From contig JXCB02000001.1 in the NCBI GenBank assembly GCA_000828075.3, positions 1,162,412 to 1,226,411 on the forward strand: 64,000 nt of DNA, written 5' to 3'. Under the pieces are notes generated by a model that worked only from the letters and a program-made list of their open reading frames with translations, had not been told where the DNA came from and did no database searches. This document shows, in pieces, positions 42,331 to 51,426 of this stretch. Made by a program: the position numbers and the translations under genes. The stretch's first letter is position 1. The number at the start of each line of letters is the position of its first letter. This stretch comes from Tolypothrix campylonemoides VB511288. Its GTDB lineage: Bacteria > Cyanobacteriota > Cyanobacteriia > Cyanobacteriales > Nostocaceae.

Positions 42331-43722
42331 CTACTGAATAAACCAACGACGAATTAACTCCACTTGAAATCGGTAGCCCTCACCAACTTCTTCAATCAAC
42401 TCGCGTTGTAACAGCAGTTCAAAGGCGCTTTCCGATACATTAGGCAGTTGTTGCAATATAGTATTTATAGTGACTACTGCCCCTTCCCCTTGTGCTGCCA
42501 AGAAGCGCAGGATAGCTAACCCAGCAGCGTCTACTTGGTTATTTTGAATATCTGCAAAGAACAAGCTGCCATGACTCAAAGCTTCTGGTACCGCCGCTTC
42601 CACGTCCGCTAAGGTTGCCAATCGGCGAACAGAAGGGTCTTGCTCGTTCTTAAGTGCGACAATTTCACCACACAGCAGTTGTACCAGGAAAGGGTGACAG
42701 CGGGTGAGTTGCAGCACTCGCTCAACGGCGTCAGGTTCATAACCTAGGGTAAAATCTTTGACGGGACACTCAATTAATTGCCGCGCTTCGTCTTCTTTAA
42801 GGTACGAGATATGTACAACTTGGACATTAATTAGATAACTAGCCCAGCGCTGATATTCTTCGATAGTATGGGAGCCAGCAATTAATATCTTAAACTTGGG
42901 GCGATGTTGAATTAAGTGACGCAGCATTCCTAAAACATCTTGCTGATCAAAGCGTCCTTTGGAAATGGCGCTGTCGAGTACCTCAAATTCGTCTAGGGAA
43001 AGCAGTGCTGTATTATCTTGTAACGCTTCTTCTACTTTATCTAACCATTCGTCAAAGCAGGTGAAGGGGTCTTTTTCTAAATCTTCCCGTGTCAAGGATG
43101 GTAAAGTTAAGGCGCTTTGTTTTTTAGCTGAGGTTATCATTCCTCTAGCGAGGTTGTAGAGAAAACCCGCATGGTTGCTTGCTGATGAAGGTGCGCCTTG
43201 CAAGTCTATAAATAAGGGGATAATGCTATTCGGTAGCAACTTTCCCAAATTGTTCAGCAGAGAAGTTTTGCCCATGCGCCGCTGACCGTAGAGTAGCAGA
43301 GGTGGACGACGGCGGTCTAAAATTAATTGCTCAATGCGGGTGCCGATATCATTGCGTCCGCTGAAGATTTCTTGCTCTAGTGTGAGGGGAACGCCGATGA
43401 TGTAGGGAGAATCAATTTCTTGGCGGAGTTCGGTGGCTTTAGCAAGTTCCTCTACATAGTTAACTATTATCTCACGCCAACTTTGGGCGATCGGGTAGAA
43501 GCGGGGGGCGTATTTATTGCTAGTGCGAGTCAAGTTTTGTAACTGTGCATCTAAACGGTCAACAACAGCCTTGAGTGCTAGACGCTGGTTGTAAGAACTT
43601 TGCTGATTTAAAGCCCTGTCCACATCCTTGCTGATGCGACTGAAGATGTTTAGTAGGGTACTGACTGGGCTTTGGAGTTCGTCATATTGTAAACTGCGGT
43701 GAACGTTACTGATAGCTTCCAC
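42331..43722 (-). CDS. P-loop NTPase (AAA/STAND type), possibly membrane-anchored
   Basis: 463 residues from a GTG. The C-terminal two thirds form an archaeal-ATPase/STAND-like NTPase: GRNDIGTRIEQLI, Walker A GQRRMGKTSLLNNL (about 146-158), Walker B LLSLDEFE, sensor ILIAGSH, then a winged-helix-like end (AAGLAILRFLAAQGEGAVVT). The frame stays open 52 more codons upstream to about 43878 and encodes a convincing membrane helix (FFYILAFICATVIICYLLSKYRRG), but no ATG, GTG or TTG begins it; only an ATT at 43878 is available. The native protein may therefore be membrane-anchored with a rare or mutated start. Another NTPase gene lies upstream. Confidence 0.75.
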   Translation of the reverse strand: MEAISNVHRSLQYDELQSPVSTLLNIFSRISKDVDRALNQQSSYNQRLALKAVVDRLDAQLQNLTRTSNKYAPRFYPIAQSWREIIVNYVEELAKATELRQEIDSPYIIGVPLTLEQEIFSGRNDIGTRIEQLILDRRRPPLLLYGQRRMGKTSLLNNLGKLLPNSIIPLFIDLQGAPSSASNHAGFLYNLARGMITSAKKQSALTLPSLTREDLEKDPFTCFDEWLDKVEEALQDNTALLSLDEFEVLDSAISKGRFDQQDVLGMLRHLIQHRPKFKILIAGSHTIEEYQRWASYLINVQVVHISYLKEDEARQLIECPVKDFTLGYEPDAVERVLQLTRCHPFLVQLLCGEIVALKNEQDPSVRRLATLADVEAAVPEALSHGSLFFADIQNNQVDAAGLAILRFLAAQGEGAVVTINTILQQLPNVSESAFELLLQRELIEEVGEGYRFQVELIRRWFIQ

Positions 43723-43927
43723 ATCTGTACAGCGTTCTAATTTCCGTGCATCCAGTTCAATATTTGCTTGCTTATCAGCCCCGCGCCTATATTTGCTAAG
43801 CAGATAACAAATAATTACGGTTGCACAAATAAATGCGAGTATATAAAAAAAGTAAATATAACTAAACAGAAAATTAATACAGCTACTTGAATCACTGTGT
43901 TATTTTAATTTCAGGCAAACAGCTAAA

Positions 43928-43996
43928 AGTGCCCAATGTACTTATGGCTGGGCACTAATGCTGCCTCTGAACCCTCTCCTTAAGGGCTGAGTTCAG
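43928..43996 (+). promoter_or_regulatory. Two-hairpin leader of a small membrane protein gene
   Basis: AGTGCCCA (43928-43935) pairs with TGGGCACT (43949-43956); CTGAAC (43967-43972) pairs with GTTCAG (43991-43996) around CCTTAAGG. Together they precede the Shine-Dalgarno of the gene at 44034. They may be a structured leader or the terminator of an upstream transcript. Confidence 0.45.
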
Positions 43997-44033
43997 AAGT
44001 CTAACCAAACTTTTGAACAATAAGGAGAGTTCG

Positions 44034-44183
44034 ATGGCTTTTTTTTGCCGACTGTTAATCGTTGCTCTGCTGGTTTACGGTGTCATTTCCGGTGACATCC
44101 AACTAAATGATCCAGTTTTAATTTCAGTTCTTGTAGAACTAGTTAAACTTGTGGATCAACCCAGCAAAGGTGGTGATGAATAG
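44034..44183 (+). CDS. Small 49-residue membrane protein
   Basis: ATG preceded by AAGGAGAG at 44022-44029 and followed by a 10-bp-stem terminator, so a complete small gene. The protein MAFFCRLLIVALLVYGVISG... has one N-terminal hydrophobic helix (3-20), then DIQLNDPVLISVLVELVKLV, which is amphipathic, and a charged tail DQPSKGGDE. No family recognised. It lies between two minus-strand NTPase genes. Confidence 0.65.
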   Translation: MAFFCRLLIVALLVYGVISGDIQLNDPVLISVLVELVKLVDQPSKGGDE

Positions 44184-44228
44184 TAACCCTCGTTAGTTTA
44201 AGCTAACGCTAGGTACACTCTAAAAGTT

Positions 44229-44262
44229 GCTAGGTAAGGTGACGACTTACCTGGCTTTTTTA
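44229..44262 (+). terminator. Rho-independent terminator of the small membrane protein gene
   Basis: GCTAGGTAAG (44229-44238) pairs with CTTACCTGGC (44246-44255) with one G-T, loop GTGACGA, followed by six T. Confidence 0.85.
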
Positions 44263-44448
44263 TGCTACCTGTTACCATTACTAGGTTAACCTATCGACTT
44301 CTCTATGTTTGGTTAGATTTAGCTGATTTATGGTTGTCTTAATAGTAATTTTGAGGTGACTTTTGGGTGAGTAGTGATAGGGTTGTTGAAAATTTTAGTT
44401 TCAAATAAATCGACTCGCCTGAAGCGGCTTTGGTAGCTTGCTTTCAGT

Positions 44449-45564
44449 CTATACCTCTAATAAATGAGCAAATGGCTTTATCTGTTGCAGTCCCTCCTCC
44501 TGCCAGTTATCAGTATCCCCATCTTCTAGACTAAACAATCTTTCCCTACAAAGAATTTGCAACAGCAGTGGCAAGCGTTGACTTTTATGCAAAATCCACT
44601 CCACATCTTCCTCACGGAAAGGAATAGGCGAACTGGCTATCAATTCCCGCGCTTCTCCCTCGGTCACCGCTCCCAAAGTCGCGGTATAGCCGAAAATATT
44701 GAAGAAGGGTGAACTATGCCCAGTGTTACGAGCAAGTTCAATTGGTGATTCGTGCGTTGCTAAAACAAACGCCAAATTTCCTCTTGTGTGGTTAGTCGCC
44801 AAGGAACGTAAACTCTCCCAAAACCCATCATCCAACTCTGGACAGCGTTGCAAGCCAACGCCAATCTCATCCAGTAAGATGACTGTGGGGTTATGCAAAT
44901 TATCGCTGACTATATCCATAAAGTAATCTAAGTTACTAGGCATCTGCACTTTTAGATTTAGGCATTCTAGGATATAGCCCAACAGTCTCTCTCTACTTGC
45001 CATGCGTGGGTCTTGGAAGTCTACGAATATCCACCGATAATTTTCTGGTTGCGGTAGCCAGTCGTACTTTTGACCAGGACGTAACTGTTCTGGTGGGGTA
45101 GTGGTAATGTTTTTCAGGTAGTGCAGCAGAGAGGTTTTACCAATGCGCCGTTTGCCGATAATAGCGGCGTTTTGTAGAGGATGGCGTTTTAGTAAGTCGA
45201 AGAGGCGTCTGAGTTCTTTTTGTCGTCCAAAAAAGTGGCGAGGATGGGTAATGGGTGAACCTGTGATGAAGGGTGAGGTTTCCTCAAGGGTGATGTTTGA
45301 ACCATGTAGAGACGCGCCATGGCGCGTCTCTACAGTATCTGGTTCTTTTTTCTCAGCAATTTGTTGCCACTCTAGCCCCAATTTACCGCAAATTTTGACA
45401 AAATTCCCAGAATCAACAGGTTTGCCACTGAGGAAGTTTTTGACGGTGCCTAAAGAAAGTCCTACCGCAATAGCCAGAGATTCCTGTGTGAAATAGCCCT
45501 TAACATTGTAAGCTGACTTAACTTTTGCAATGTACTCTGAGGCAACCCTAAGCGATCGCGCCAT
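44449..45564 (-). CDS. HTH-P-loop NTPase (STAND-like regulator)
   Basis: 371 residues. N-terminal helix-turn-helix-like domain (about 1-70: VKGYFTQESLAIAVGLSLGTVKNFLSGKPVD), then a linker containing a palindromic repeat, then an NTPase domain with FFGRQKELRRLFDLL, Walker A GKRRIGKTSLLHYL, Walker B VILLDEIG and a helical end (QRLPLLLQILC). The HTH front is known from cyanobacterial AAA/NACHT-type signalling NTPases. No effector or sensor repeats follow, so it is short for a complete STAND protein. A related NTPase gene is 700 bp downstream on the same strand. Function unknown. Confidence 0.8.
   Translation of the reverse strand: MARSLRVASEYIAKVKSAYNVKGYFTQESLAIAVGLSLGTVKNFLSGKPVDSGNFVKICGKLGLEWQQIAEKKEPDTVETRHGASLHGSNITLEETSPFITGSPITHPRHFFGRQKELRRLFDLLKRHPLQNAAIIGKRRIGKTSLLHYLKNITTTPPEQLRPGQKYDWLPQPENYRWIFVDFQDPRMASRERLLGYILECLNLKVQMPSNLDYFMDIVSDNLHNPTVILLDEIGVGLQRCPELDDGFWESLRSLATNHTRGNLAFVLATHESPIELARNTGHSSPFFNIFGYTATLGAVTEGEARELIASSPIPFREEDVEWILHKSQRLPLLLQILCRERLFSLEDGDTDNWQEEGLQQIKPFAHLLEV
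45305..45334. repeat. Perfect 30-bp palindrome inside the HTH-NTPase gene
   Basis: GTAGAGACGCGCC and GGCGCGTCTCTAC meet at CATG's centre to form a perfect palindrome. It is translated as VETRHGASLH. A degenerate relative lies at 61037-61066. Confidence 0.85.
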
Positions 45565-45755
45565 TACTCGTTATTGAAAACCTGCAAATATTCTAGCTAT
45601 TTTTAAGTAACTAAAAGTCAGCGATATCTCAACTACCACTCAGCTATTTCTCAACGGACAGTTACGACTACTCGGGCAAAAGATGCCAAAGATAGGCTAG
45701 ATGAAGCTGCAAGGGCGCTAGAGGCAGAGTCATGAGAAACGAACCGCCAAGACGA

Positions 45756-45797
45756 GGCAGTGCGCCCTTGGGGGTTTCCCCCGTTGAAGCAACTGCC
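45756..45797. repeat. Palindromic repeat of the GGTTTCCC family
   Basis: GGCAGTGCGCCCTTG, GGGGTTTCCCC and GAAGCAACTGCC form nested arms, like 21413-21454. Confidence 0.6.
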
Positions 45798-45849
45798 GTG
45801 CCAAGAACGCCAAGATTTCTTAGCGTCTTGGCGTCTTGGCGCGAAACTC

Positions 45850-47493
45850 CTACACCGCACAATTCAACACGCCGGCTTTTTGGGAAAAGCGCGTATTCTC
45901 CCGGTAATCAACAGGACAATCTATCACTGCTGGAACATCCTGTGCCAAAGCCTCTTTCAAGATTGGAACCAAATCAGTAGCAGATTCAACGCGGTAGCCT
46001 TTTAGACCCATACTTTCAGCAAATTTGACAAAATCAGGGTTGCCAAAATGCACAAAAGATGATCTACCTTTGCCAAAGTAATTTTCTTGCTTCCACTCAA
46101 CTAAGCCGTAGCCACCATCATTGAAAATCAGGGTGACAAAGGGTGTACCAACGCGCAAAGCTGTTTCTAATTCCTGGCAATTCATCATAAAGCCGCCATC
46201 ACCCGTTACAGCAACAACTTTACGGTTAGGATGCACAAGTTTTGCGGCTACAGCCCCAGGAATGGCAATACCCATTGCGGCGAAGCCATTGGAAATGATG
46301 CAAGTATTCGGGCTATGGCAGTGATAATGACGGGCAATCCACATTTTATGTGCGCCTACGTCTGAGATGACTATATCTTCTGGTCCCATTACCTGCCGCA
46401 AGTCATAAATTAACTTTTGTGGCTTAATCGGAAACCCGTCATCATTGGCATACTCTTCGTAGTCAGCACGGATATTTGTCCGTAGGCTGATAGAGTAAGG
46501 ATTCGGCTTACCCTCGCGATCGGCGAACTTTAAGATTTCATACACAGAATCAGTAATATCTCCTACGACTTCAACGTTAGGGATATAACTACTATCAATT
46601 TCCGCAGGGGTGACTCCAATATGAACAATGGGAATTCTCCCATCGGGATTCCATTTTTTTGGAGAAAACTCAATCAAATCATAGCCGATCGCAATCACTA
46701 AATCTGTGTTATCAAAGCCACAGGTAATAAAATCTCGCTGTTGCAATCCCACTGACCACAATGCTAAGGAATGAGTGTAAGGAATCACGCCTTTGCCCAT
46801 GAAAGTGTTGGCAACGGGAATATTCATTTGGTTGGCAAATTGTGTGACAGCATCGCTTGCGCGATCGCGGATAGCCCCATTACCAACTAAAATTATCGGG
46901 TTCACTGCTTGGGAAATTGCTGCTGCTGCTGCCCTGATACTGGCAAAAGAAGCGAAGGTTTTTTCTATGTTGTCCTTACGCAAGGGATTGCCTTCTGCGG
47001 GCATGGCGGCAATATTTTCTGGCAAATCGATGTGAACTGCGCCTGGTTTTTCACTTTGCGCCCGTTTAAAGGCTTTCCGCACAACTTCTGGCGTAATACT
47101 CGGTCGCACTATCTGTTTATTCCATTTTGTCACCGGGGCAAACATCGCCACCAAATCTAAATACTGATGCGATTCGATGTGCATTCTATCTGTGCCTACC
47201 TGCCCCGTAATTGCCACTAAAGGCGCACCATCGAGGTTAGCATCTGCGACGCCAGTCATCAAGTTCGTCGCCCCTGGACCAAGAGTCGAAAGACAAACTC
47301 CAGCTTTTCCTGTCAAACGTCCGTAGACATCTGCCATGAATGCCGCGCCTTGTTCGTGGCGTGTGGTAATAAATTGAATGGAAGAATGTTTCAGCGCCTC
47401 TAAAACATGCAGGTTTTCTTCCCCAGGGAGTCCGAAAACGTATTGCACTCCTTCATTTTCTAAGCACTGTACGAGTAATTCAGCTGTATTCAT
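45850..47493 (-). CDS. 2-oxoglutarate decarboxylase (acetolactate-synthase-like ThDP enzyme)
   Basis: 547 residues. It has the three ThDP domains: N-terminal PYR domain with the catalytic Glu region (GLPGEENLHVLEAL, TTRHEQGAAFMADVYGRLTG), middle domain, and C-terminal PP domain with GDGGFMMNCQELETALR binding ThDP/Mg. It resembles acetolactate synthase, but it sits 38 bp downstream of succinic semialdehyde dehydrogenase on the same strand. That pairing is the cyanobacterial bypass that converts 2-oxoglutarate to succinate, so 2-oxoglutarate decarboxylase is the better call. I chose the ATG giving MNTAELLVQCLENEG. Confidence 0.88.
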   Translation of the reverse strand: MNTAELLVQCLENEGVQYVFGLPGEENLHVLEALKHSSIQFITTRHEQGAAFMADVYGRLTGKAGVCLSTLGPGATNLMTGVADANLDGAPLVAITGQVGTDRMHIESHQYLDLVAMFAPVTKWNKQIVRPSITPEVVRKAFKRAQSEKPGAVHIDLPENIAAMPAEGNPLRKDNIEKTFASFASIRAAAAAISQAVNPIILVGNGAIRDRASDAVTQFANQMNIPVANTFMGKGVIPYTHSLALWSVGLQQRDFITCGFDNTDLVIAIGYDLIEFSPKKWNPDGRIPIVHIGVTPAEIDSSYIPNVEVVGDITDSVYEILKFADREGKPNPYSISLRTNIRADYEEYANDDGFPIKPQKLIYDLRQVMGPEDIVISDVGAHKMWIARHYHCHSPNTCIISNGFAAMGIAIPGAVAAKLVHPNRKVVAVTGDGGFMMNCQELETALRVGTPFVTLIFNDGGYGLVEWKQENYFGKGRSSFVHFGNPDFVKFAESMGLKGYRVESATDLVPILKEALAQDVPAVIDCPVDYRENTRFSQKAGVLNCAV

Positions 47494-47531
47494 ATTTACT
47501 ATTCCTCTGGGTTGATTGCACCTGGTGTGTG

Positions 47532-48899
47532 TTATTTCACCCACACAGTTTTAACATTGACGAACTCATGTATGCCCTGGATACTCAATTCCCTGCCGTA
47601 TCCAGAACGCTTGATACCGCCGAAGGGCAAGCGGGGGTCGGACCTTACCATACCGTTGATAAATACCGAACCTGCTTCGATTTCCTCTACAAGGCGATCG
47701 CGTTCTTCGGCGTTTGTTGTCCAAGCACTAGCACCTAAACCAAATGGTGTCGCATTTGCTAGTTTTATCGCTGCGTCAATATCTGGTACACGGAATAACA
47801 TCGCTACCGGACCAAAAAACTCTTCCTGCGCCACTGGATTGTCTGGGGAAATATCTGTGAGAATGGTTGGTGGATAATAGTTTCCCGGACGATCTGATAA
47901 AGGATGTCCACCTGTCAAAACTCTTGCCCCACTCTTGACACCAGCTTGCACTTGCTGGTCTAAGTCTTTCAGAATATCAGGAGTTGCCAGTGGTCCTAAA
48001 TCAGTGTCGCTTTGCATCGGATCGCCAATTTTCAGCGCCTGGAATTTCTCCAGGAGTCGTTTTTCAAACTTGTCTGCTATTGTCTCAGCGACGATGAAGC
48101 GTTTTGCTGCAATACATGATTGCCCGTTATTCAACATTCTGGCTGTTGTTGCCGTGGTCACTGCTGCTTCTAAATCAGCACTTTCCAATACAATGAACGG
48201 GTCGCTTCCTCCCAATTCCAAGACAGTTTTTTTAATTTGTTTTCCCGATGCAGCGGCTAAACTTGCGCCGGCTGGTTCGCTTCCTGTTAATGTCGCTGCT
48301 TTGACGCGATCGTCACTCATCAAGTCAGCAACTTTTGCCGCACCTATCAATAGAGTTTGAAATACGCCTTTTGGAAAACCTGCTTTTTGTATAATTTCTT
48401 CTATTGCCAAAGCACACTGCGGCACGTTGGAAGCGTGTTTGAGTAATCCGACATTTCCTGCCATCAAAGCAGGTGCAACAAAACGGAACACTTGCCAAAA
48501 GGGAAAATTCCACGGCATAACTGCCAAGATTATACCTAATGCCTGGTATTTTATAAAACTGTGGCTAGCATCAGTTTTTACGGTCACATCGGCGAGAAAT
48601 TCGGCAGCGTGTTCAGCGTAGTAACGACAGACAAGGGCGCATTTTTCCACTTCCGCGATCGCCGCTTTGAAAGGCTTGCCCATCTCCAGCGTCATGATTT
48701 TGGCAAAATCTTCTTTTTCTTGCTCTAAAATGTCAGCAGCCTTTTGCATCCACTGCGATCGCTCTGAAAAAGTCGTTTTGTGGTACTTTTCAAAAGCCTG
48801 TTGTGCCAAATCTAGTTTTTGAGCGATTTCTGCATCGCTTAATGGTTCAAAAGTTTTCAGCAACTCCCCAGTTGCAGGATTAATTGTGGCGATCGCCAT
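47532..48899 (-). CDS. NAD(P)-dependent succinic semialdehyde dehydrogenase
   Basis: 455 residues of the aldehyde dehydrogenase superfamily: MPWNFPFWQ, Glu in VLELGGSDP, catalytic Cys in NNGQSCIAAKRF, and the C-terminal GGIKRSGYGRELS. Oxidises succinic semialdehyde to succinate. With the 2-oxoglutarate decarboxylase immediately downstream it closes the tricarboxylic acid cycle in cyanobacteria lacking 2-oxoglutarate dehydrogenase. The two genes are likely one operon. The start MAIATINPATGELL is conventional. Confidence 0.93.
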   Translation of the reverse strand: MAIATINPATGELLKTFEPLSDAEIAQKLDLAQQAFEKYHKTTFSERSQWMQKAADILEQEKEDFAKIMTLEMGKPFKAAIAEVEKCALVCRYYAEHAAEFLADVTVKTDASHSFIKYQALGIILAVMPWNFPFWQVFRFVAPALMAGNVGLLKHASNVPQCALAIEEIIQKAGFPKGVFQTLLIGAAKVADLMSDDRVKAATLTGSEPAGASLAAASGKQIKKTVLELGGSDPFIVLESADLEAAVTTATTARMLNNGQSCIAAKRFIVAETIADKFEKRLLEKFQALKIGDPMQSDTDLGPLATPDILKDLDQQVQAGVKSGARVLTGGHPLSDRPGNYYPPTILTDISPDNPVAQEEFFGPVAMLFRVPDIDAAIKLANATPFGLGASAWTTNAEERDRLVEEIEAGSVFINGMVRSDPRLPFGGIKRSGYGRELSIQGIHEFVNVKTVWVK

Positions 48900-49359
48900 A
48901 CCCTGACCTCCCCGTTAAAAAATTATCACAGGTAGCATCCATATGTTATGAACATCAATTGCGGAAGCTACTTTCCAAATTGTAGTCTTTCAAGAAATGC
49001 TAACTTTACTTATATTAAAATTTTGCAATCAAAATTGAAACAAAATATACATAAACCATATGTACTTATCCCTACAATCTCCCCTTGCAAAGTGTGCATT
49101 TGCTCAACTCTGCTTGATTTTAGCAAGATGTACTCGTGTTATTAAAAATTAAATTTACAATTTAATAGATTTTTTTGACTTTTCATTGTGAAATTACAGC
49201 AAATTCGCGCTTTGCTTTGGACTTATACCATTCGGGCGCCTGTTGTCTTAGTTTTGCGCGCGAAAGCTTTTACTAAGAATACCAGGTATACATGAGTTCA
49301 CGGTGAATTTTAAACAGAGAATTTCCCATATCCGGTGAACACCCATACCAAATCTTTCC
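48900..49359. other. Intergenic region, no gene seen
   Basis: 460 AT-rich bp between the 2-OG bypass operon and the FHA cyclase gene. It must contain the promoter of the SSADH gene. No repeat, hairpin or RNA was recognised. Confidence 0.4.
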
Positions 49360-50964
49360 TCAGTGCATCTTTGTCTGATAAACCTTGACTAATCGATTAA
49401 TACCTTTGAAGCGATAATCTCCCATTTCCAAGAAGGAGGAGGGTTGAGAAAGCATTTGATAAGTGGCTTCACTGACAACGCATTCACCTGGAGGACAAAT
49501 TGCTTCCATACGCGCCGCTAAATTAATAGTGGCTCCTAATGCGGTATAATCTAGCCTTTGGGAACTGCCGACATCTCCAACCACAGCTTTGCCACTGTTA
49601 ATCGCAATTCGCAATTGCAGTGGTTCGGTCCAAAAGTTTTTGGCGTTGAGATTTTCCAGACGAGTTAACATACCCTTGGCAACAGTGACAGCGCGATCGG
49701 CATGATCTGGTTGTGGTTCAGGAGCGCCAAAAAATGCCATAATGCAATCGCCTATATACTTATCTAAAGTGCCACCATAGGCAAACACTTCTTGCAACAT
49801 CTCCTCAAATAAATTGTTGAGCAATTCCGCAACTTCAGTAGGCGTGAACCTTTCTGAAATTGCCGTAAAGCCAACCAAATCCGCAAATAAAATACTAATT
49901 TCAGTTTCTTGTGGAGGTAAACGTCCATTTGGCAATGCACCGACAGCTATCAACTGCTGTACAACTGCTGGGGAATGATAGCGTTCGAGTCTTTGGCGAA
50001 TCACTTCTTCGCTTCTAAGTTTCTCGGCTAGCAGCCAACGTTGTACGCTAGAAGCCACAAGATTTGCTAAAGCGGAAAAAAAACTGAGTTCTTCCTCTCC
50101 TTTTTCTACCCAATGGTGAGAAGAGAAATGAGCATCAGCATAGAGAACACCAACAACCTTATTTTCATCCCACAAAGGCACCGCCATTGCACTACGAATG
50201 TCTTTCACCAGAATACTGTTTTCTCCAGCAAACCTTTCATCATTTTGGGCATCAGCGGTTTGAATGGCAACTTTTTCGTCAAAGACCTTTTGGCAGATAC
50301 TACGGCTAATCCAACTACCATCAGTTGGGAGATGTTCTTGATCAGAGATTTTTCTTGTAGCAGCATTCAATAATTCCAGATTGCCACACCCAGAAACATC
50401 AATTAATAATGCCAAACGGTCAATACTGTTGAGGTAACGAAACACCACTTGCTGGACTTGAGAGAAAATCTCTTCTATGGAGGCTGCTGCGGAGAGATTC
50501 TTGGCTATGTCTACCAAATCTTTCAGGCGAGCGATCGTTTTGTCTTTGATGCTAACATCACCATCGATGTTATCAGCGAAAATCCATTGCTCTTGCAATT
50601 GTTTAACATTGCGAAGAATTGTTTTCCCTGGAGAAACGACTCCTTGCTTAAACGTGGATGATTCAACAGGAGTCAACATAACCACCAGGCACATATCCCC
50701 CAGCCAAACAACATCACCGTCTTGCAACTCTTGGGGAGAGGAAATCAAGTGTTCGTTCAATTGAGTGCCGTTTTTGCTGCCCAAATCCTCAATAGTCCAC
50801 AGACCCGAGGGAGTTTTCACAAGGCGGGCATGATATCGTGAAACTCCCCCAGAAGGTAAGTATAAGTCGCATTGCGGCAAACGACCGATAGTGAAAACAT
50901 CTTGATGCACCGTCACCGTTTTTTGGGAATTTCCTTCTTGTAGGCGCAGTTTCAGTTTAGTCAT
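49360..50964 (-). CDS. FHA-GAF class III adenylate cyclase
   Basis: 534 residues. An N-terminal FHA domain (about 20-100: FTIGRLPQCDLYLPSGGVSRYHARLV, DLGSKNGTQLN) binds phosphothreonine peptides. A GAF domain (about 155-310) is followed by a cyclase domain (about 345-530) with FADLVGFTAISERF, TLDKYIGDCIMAFFG and DYTALGATINLAARME. The metal Asps, the Lys in LDKYIG and Thr in YTALG fit an adenylate cyclase. It would make cAMP, controlled by phosphorylation (FHA) and a GAF ligand. A Ser/Thr kinase is encoded divergently 460 bp away, a plausible partner for the FHA domain. Confidence 0.92.
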   Translation of the reverse strand: MTKLKLRLQEGNSQKTVTVHQDVFTIGRLPQCDLYLPSGGVSRYHARLVKTPSGLWTIEDLGSKNGTQLNEHLISSPQELQDGDVVWLGDMCLVVMLTPVESSTFKQGVVSPGKTILRNVKQLQEQWIFADNIDGDVSIKDKTIARLKDLVDIAKNLSAAASIEEIFSQVQQVVFRYLNSIDRLALLIDVSGCGNLELLNAATRKISDQEHLPTDGSWISRSICQKVFDEKVAIQTADAQNDERFAGENSILVKDIRSAMAVPLWDENKVVGVLYADAHFSSHHWVEKGEEELSFFSALANLVASSVQRWLLAEKLRSEEVIRQRLERYHSPAVVQQLIAVGALPNGRLPPQETEISILFADLVGFTAISERFTPTEVAELLNNLFEEMLQEVFAYGGTLDKYIGDCIMAFFGAPEPQPDHADRAVTVAKGMLTRLENLNAKNFWTEPLQLRIAINSGKAVVGDVGSSQRLDYTALGATINLAARMEAICPPGECVVSEATYQMLSQPSSFLEMGDYRFKGINRLVKVYQTKMH

Positions 50965-51426
50965 GACTTCTATAAATCCATTGTGGAAGCAGGGAGTGCC
51001 AGCATTGTTAACGTAAAGGATATGTTAAGGGTTAAGGGTTAATCCTTCACTGTTTCTTTATGGCACTCTTGATCGCATTCCGACAACTAGGAAAAAATAA
51101 CATTTTAGCTAGATACAGATACGGAAGAAATATTGGCAACGCTGAACTGCAGCAGTAAATAGCATAGTCAGCCAAACCTCTGAATGCATGAGGGACACTA
51201 CTGTTGCTGCTACTGGCACAGTACAAGTAGACTGAATCCCGCCAATATAATTTAAATATGAAGTTATTGTCTTTGTTGCGATTTTTACGTTGTCATGGGT
51301 AGCTGTCATCACCTGATTGTTGTACATATATTTCTGTAGCAATTATTTCTGCTGTCATCCGGGAAAAACTACTTTTTTTTGAAAAAGTCTATTGTGCTGA
51401 ACACTTCACCTGAGGAAAGCTATACG
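50965..51426. other. Intergenic region between divergent cyclase and kinase genes
   Basis: Should hold both promoters. A 77-codon minus-strand frame at 51109-51342 shows no motif and is not counted. Nothing else recognised. Confidence 0.4.

Noticed and set aside
51109-51342. 77-codon minus-strand frame in the cyclase/kinase promoter region
   Set aside because: No motif, no ribosome site; it would lie across both promoters.
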